DNA of 7,419 nucleotides from an uncultured Lacibacter sp. (GTDB lineage: Bacteria; Bacteroidota; Bacteroidia; Chitinophagales; Chitinophagaceae), in assembly GCF_946479605.1 (NCBI RefSeq), contig NZ_CAMLGT010000193.1, positions 1 to 7,419 of the forward strand, given 5' to 3'. The translations under genes and the position numbers were made by a program. Every line of letters starts with the position of its first letter. Position 1 is the first letter of the stretch. This document shows, piece after piece, positions 5,518 through 7,419 of the stretch. The notes under the pieces are model-generated. The model was not told where the DNA came from and did not search any database. It saw nothing but the letters and a program-made list of their open reading frames with translations.

Positions 5518-6339
5518 TTATCTGTGAGCAATAAACACGGGTAGTTTGTGTTCCGCTATCACATCGCTTGCAATACTTTTGCGGAAGAGTTGTGATAAAG
5601 CAGAACGTCCGAATGAACCTGTTACGATCAACGCACTTACACGGTTGTTGATCCAGTTCGAAAAATATTTCTCAGGTTTCATATCCAGTTTCATCAGGGT
5701 AAGATCAGGGAAGTGCCTTGATACCAGCTCTTCAATGTTTACCTGCTGCGGAAACTCATTGTTGCCATCATCATTTACATACACCAGCAATGTTGAACGT
5801 TTTACCAGTTCGGGAAACAGGTAGGCAAACTGTTTAATGGCATACACGCTTGATTCGGTTCCGTCGTAACAAAGCACATTTGTTTTCGGAAAATCATATT
5901 TTTCAGGTACCACCATAACAGGGCATTCCGATTTGTGCAGGATCTCCTGCAGATATTCATTCGGGTTGCCGCCCAGGTTTTCATAAAACACTTCACTGCC
6001 AATGATCAGCAGATCGGCATATCTCGTTTCTGTTTTCAGTTCGGGTAAGGCAAAATCATAAAGATCTTCATGAACACGATATTCCATACCGTTTCGTTGA
6101 CACAGGTCTTCAAACTTTGCTTTGTTTGCTTTTGTTACCTCTGCACCTGCCTCTTCATAAAGCGGAACAAACAGGGGACCACTCATGCCATCGGCATAAC
6201 TCCAGAAACTGGCAGCCTGTGCCTGTGGTAAAAAAGCACCTGTAACCAGTACAGGTTCCAACTCATTCAGTTTGCGGGCAAATTCAAATGCGCCGTTTGA
6301 AAAATGAGTTCCGTCGAATGCCAGCAGAATCTTTTTCAT
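5518..6339 (-). CDS. Universal stress protein, tandem Usp domains
   Basis: A 273-residue cytoplasmic protein made of two UspA-type domains (PF00582). Domain 1 (about 1-146) begins MKKILLAFDGTHFSNGAFEFA and ends KSECPVMVVPE. Domain 2 (about 152-273) begins TNVLCYDGTESSVYAIKQFA and ends HKLPVFIAHR. The ATP-binding motif G-x2-G-x9-G-S/T is nearly kept in domain 2 (G241, G244, then K254-S255 in place of G-S). Domain 1 lacks it (GSEVFYENLGGNPNEYL, 114-130), so only the second domain may bind nucleotide. This length and asymmetry are normal for Bacteroidota Usp proteins, which are linked to starvation, low-oxygen or redox stress. The start at 6339 gives the typical MKKILLAFDG. A strong terminator follows, and an FNR-like site (6412-6423) lies about 78 bp upstream, suggesting stress control. 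Confidence 0.95.
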   Translation of the reverse strand: MKKILLAFDGTHFSNGAFEFARKLNELEPVLVTGAFLPQAQAASFWSYADGMSGPLFVPLYEEAGAEVTKANKAKFEDLCQRNGMEYRVHEDLYDFALPELKTETRYADLLIIGSEVFYENLGGNPNEYLQEILHKSECPVMVVPEKYDFPKTNVLCYDGTESSVYAIKQFAYLFPELVKRSTLLVYVNDDGNNEFPQQVNIEELVSRHFPDLTLMKLDMKPEKYFSNWINNRVSALIVTGSFGRSALSQLFRKSIASDVIAEHKLPVFIAHR

Positions 6340-6411
6340 AACGAATGATTTACGGTGATAAAATTGCGGTTTTTATACCCGACTGATGATGATACCCAAT
6401 AGCCGGGTTAC

Positions 6412-6423
6412 TGATTGGTGTCA
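6412..6423. promoter_or_regulatory. FNR-like site upstream of usp
   Basis: TGATTGGTGTCA matches TGAT-N4-(A/G)TCA, the same form as the site at 5440-5451. Its centre is 78 bp upstream of the usp start, nearly the same as the ytxH site (76.5 bp). A TATA string (complement of 6374-6377) between it and the gene might be part of the promoter. ACCC-N7-GGGT (6394-6408) forms a short extra inverted repeat beside it. Binding is inferred. Confidence 0.4.
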
Positions 6424-6694
6424 CATTTAAATTTTAGTGTATATGAATCAAGGCGGAGGCGTTGTTGAAATCATTATGGTGACATTGTTCCGGGAAATGC
6501 AAAGTGCCGTGCTAAACGTTGCCTTCACCTGTTTTCGTCCACTATGTCAATGCACACAAACCATGCCGTGTAAAAATGGCAGGTGGTTTCTAATGTTGAA
6601 TGTGATGAGTATAAAGAATCAGTTTAAATGAAGCAGAAGAAGCATTTTTTAAAAGCGGAATAATATGTATATAAGGACCTGCAGTAATTTTTTC
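6424..6694. other. Gene-poor interval between usp upstream region and ROK gene end
   Basis: About 270 bp with no supported gene. A 64-codon frame from a GTG at 6437 on the plus strand shows no motif, no ribosome site and an odd composition (several Cys, no hydrophobic pattern); minus-strand frames are broken by stops. No clear terminator is seen for the ROK gene; a short AT-rich near-palindrome (GCATTTTTTAAAAGC, 6640-6654) is the only structure. It could hide a small RNA or decayed DNA, but nothing shows this. Confidence 0.5.
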
Positions 6695-7419
6695 TTACTC
6701 CGGCCTTGTGAGCACTTTATTCCTTGCCATTAAACAGCTTCCCATTACACCGGCTTTTTCGCCCAGCTTCGATACTTTCAGTTGCGTATCATTATTTACC
6801 AGACTTAACGAATATTCAGCTATTGCATTGCGAACAGGTTGCAGCAGGTAATTGCCTGTTTCAGACAAAGTGCCACCAAGGATCAGCAGTTCAGGATTAA
6901 ACACATTGATGAGCATGGCCAACCCACGCCCAATTTTTGCACCAAGATCAGCCAGCAATTCAATGCTGAGTGTATCCTGTTGTTTGGCTGCTTTTATAAT
7001 ATCAAGCAACGAAATATCGTCGGCTTTTTTTTCGTTTAATGCAAGTGATGTTGCGCCTTCTGCAATACGCTGTTTAAAGTTTCGTACAAGTGCAGCGCCG
7101 GATGCTTCTGTTTCCAAACAACCTTTCTTACCACAATAGCAAAGGATATTGTTTTCAAAAAAAGGGATATGGCCCAGCTCTCCGCTAAAACCTGATTTGC
7201 CATAATACACTTCACCATCAATTAAAATTCCGAGACCTATACCATAATCCATATTTAAAAACATCACATTCCTTTCATGTTCCACTTCGCCGCAGCAAAA
7301 CTCGCCATAGGCCATCACCCTTGAATCGTTTTCAAGAAATGTGCGGATGCCAATTTCACGTTCAAATAAAAGTGAAAGGGGTTCATCAGGAAAATTAAAA
7401 TAGCTGTAATTGTAACCTG
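6695..7419 (-). CDS. ROK-family protein (regulator or sugar kinase), C-terminal part, start beyond window
   Basis: The frame is open from the right edge to a TAA at 6695-6697, giving about 241 residues; the GTG at 7316-7318 is internal, because conserved ROK sequence (for example ...LFEREIGIRTFLENDSR) continues upstream of it. ENDSRVMAYGE holds the Asp equivalent to the ROK kinase catalytic base. A zinc site typical of ROK proteins is visible: ELGHI (His at 7169-7171) then CYCGKKGCLE (Cys at 7139-7141, 7133-7135 and 7118-7120), i.e. H-x9-C-x-C-x4-C. NPELLILGG and the ending KLGEKAGVMGSCLMARNK match Bacteroidota members. Many of these carry an N-terminal winged helix and act as sugar-responsive repressors (NagC/XylR type); others are glucokinases. 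The missing N-terminus would decide; the tail style favours a regulator. Nothing in the window shows its target. Confidence 0.9.
   Translation of the reverse strand, partial: GYNYSYFNFPDEPLSLLFEREIGIRTFLENDSRVMAYGEFCCGEVEHERNVMFLNMDYGIGLGILIDGEVYYGKSGFSGELGHIPFFENNILCYCGKKGCLETEASGAALVRNFKQRIAEGATSLALNEKKADDISLLDIIKAAKQQDTLSIELLADLGAKIGRGLAMLINVFNPELLILGGTLSETGNYLLQPVRNAIAEYSLSLVNNDTQLKVSKLGEKAGVMGSCLMARNKVLTRPE

Noticed and set aside
6437..6631. 64-codon plus-strand frame from a GTG
   Set aside because: No ribosome site, no motif, composition unlike the neighbouring proteins, and no structural pattern; likely a chance open frame in an intergenic region.
7316..7318. GTG as start of the ROK gene
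   Set aside because: The same frame stays open to the window edge and upstream residues fit the ROK family, including the conserved ENDSR segment, so the GTG is an internal Val.

Overview
The window looks like chromosomal DNA of a Bacteroidota bacterium, most likely from the Chitinophagaceae or a near relative. This rests on moderate GC, few Shine-Dalgarno-like sites, protein styles typical of that phylum (DUF2892, YtxH, two-domain Usp, Na/Pi cotransporter with PhoU-like tail, ROK regulator) and weak matches to the Bacteroidota promoter pattern. The genus is not resolved. I see no rRNA, tRNA, CRISPR array, insertion sequence or phage module, and most of the window is ordinary housekeeping and stress DNA.

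Layout. At the left edge (minus strand) a small YtxH-domain gene is followed by a small holin-like membrane protein gene that runs off the window; together they look like an envelope-stress operon. Next is a large minus-strand Na/Pi cotransporter gene. It is divergent, across a 117 bp intergenic region, from a plus-strand phospholipase D / cardiolipin synthase-like gene. That gene converges, with a 4 bp gap, on a minus-strand pair: a four-helix small membrane protein and a YdjM-type membrane-bound putative metal hydrolase. Further right are a minus-strand DUF2892 membrane protein and a minus-strand tandem-domain universal stress protein with a clear intrinsic terminator. After a gene-poor stretch of about 270 bp, the C-terminal part of a ROK-family protein runs off the right edge.

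How it fits together. The genes share a theme of envelope and stress physiology: phosphate uptake, phospholipid synthesis, small membrane proteins and a Usp. The most interesting signal is not a gene. A motif of the FNR/Crp type, TGAT-N4-(A/G)TCA, occurs three times by eye, and only in the regions upstream of ytxH-holin, DUF2892 and usp. This suggests one Crp/Fnr-type regulator controls the three stress units, perhaps in response to oxygen or nitrosative stress. Other palindromes sit in the same regulatory regions. I found no convincing new multi-gene system; the candidate regulon and the structured region upstream of the DUF2892 gene deserve follow-up.
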